The notes beneath the pieces were generated by a model. The model did no database searches. It had not been told where the DNA came from and worked only from the letters and a program-made list of their open reading frames with translations. From positions 1 through 31,845 of the forward strand of contig CALGUG010000004.1 in the NCBI GenBank assembly GCA_937902315.1: a stretch of DNA of 31,845 nucleotides, written 5' to 3'. Positions 31,607 through 31,845 of this stretch are shown here, in pieces. The position numbers and the translations under genes were made by a program. Each line of letters starts with the position of its first letter. The first letter of the stretch is position 1. The DNA comes from an uncultured Chloroflexales bacterium. Lineage in GTDB: Bacteria; Chloroflexota; Chloroflexia; Chloroflexales; Chloroflexaceae.

Positions 31607-31845
31607 ACTACTGAGACAGGTTTTACCACTGAGGCACTGAGACACTGAGAGATAAAGAGAATGAATAGGAGCTTCAAGCTTTACACGCTTAGGTGCAAAC
31701 CTCACCGCATTCGCAAATATAGCGATATACTCTCTAAAAAACTCAGTGCCTCTCTGTGGTGAATAAACTATTTACCACTGTGGCACTGAAACACTGAGAG
31801 ATAAAGAGAATGAATAGGAGCTTCAAGCTTTACACGCTTAGGTGC
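31607..31845. repeat. Repeat D block 3 (continues past window end)
   Basis: A partial head at 31607 is followed by a full unit from 31625 and a second from 31774. They are again 149 bases apart, in the same orientation as block 2. The last unit is cut by the window end, so the array is longer than seen. It lies just upstream of the GxxExxY gene, whose promoter must be in or next to it. Confidence 0.85.

Noticed and set aside
31535..31705. N-terminal extension of the GxxExxY protein by 57 codons
   Set aside because: The extension encodes repeat D sequence. The GTG at 31534 has a good ribosome site and gives the normal family length.
30443..31845. CRISPR array, suggested by regular repeats next to helicase genes
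   Set aside because: Units are 149 bases long and nearly identical throughout; there are no short repeats separated by unique spacers and no cas genes.

Overview
The window most likely comes from a Chloroflexota bacterium, probably class Chloroflexia and perhaps a filamentous phototroph or a relative. This is inferred from gene content only: a PucC/BCH2-type major facilitator protein, DUF4491 proteins, a CUT1 sugar importer with a twin-arginine lipoprotein binding protein, a NarL-type two-component pair whose kinase has a long membrane-sensing half, and many dispersed palindromic repeats. No rRNA, tRNA, integrase, transposase or CRISPR array was recognised. There are 22 supportable protein genes.

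Left part (1-10.2 kb, almost all minus strand). A sugar-uptake unit runs leftwards: LacI-family repressor, solute-binding lipoprotein and two CUT1 permeases, with no ATPase gene. The repressor gene has a readable promoter and three perfect matches to the LacI-type operator pattern TGNNANCGNTNNCA. Two strong hairpins separate the binding-protein gene from the permease genes. A tandem universal stress protein with its own terminator follows. Next comes a cluster of a PucC-like transporter and two tandem DUF4491 membrane proteins; the DUF4491 pair has a promoter covered by a long dyad. A membrane protein with an HELGH metalloprotease motif ends this part.

Middle part (10.2-22.1 kb). Here lie a small coiled-coil protein, an arginase-family ureohydrolase, a calcineurin-like phosphodiesterase and a formylglycine-generating enzyme with both catalytic cysteines but no sulfatase nearby. 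Then come a membrane protein, sensor kinase and response regulator operon, a divergent AIM24-family protein, an SLC13-type permease with two TrkA-C domains, and a small lipoprotein. A phased GTCC array lies between the membrane-protein operon and the AIM24 gene. At least four families of dispersed repeats fill the gaps.

Right part (22.4-31.8 kb). Two large helicases lie 17 bases apart on the plus strand: a 1693-residue DUF1998-type superfamily 2 helicase with several zinc-binding Cys clusters, and a 963-residue SNF2/RapA-like helicase. Their architecture recalls helicase components of anti-phage systems (DISARM DrmA/DrmB/DrmD, Druantia DruE, Dpd helicases), but no methyltransferase, phospholipase D or other classical partner is visible. 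This pair is the best candidate for an undescribed or minimal defence-like system. It is followed by a tandem array of about 149-base palindromic repeats with a GxxExxY (PD-(D/E)XK-like) gene embedded in it. The same repeat family occurs at 19.0-19.4 kb.
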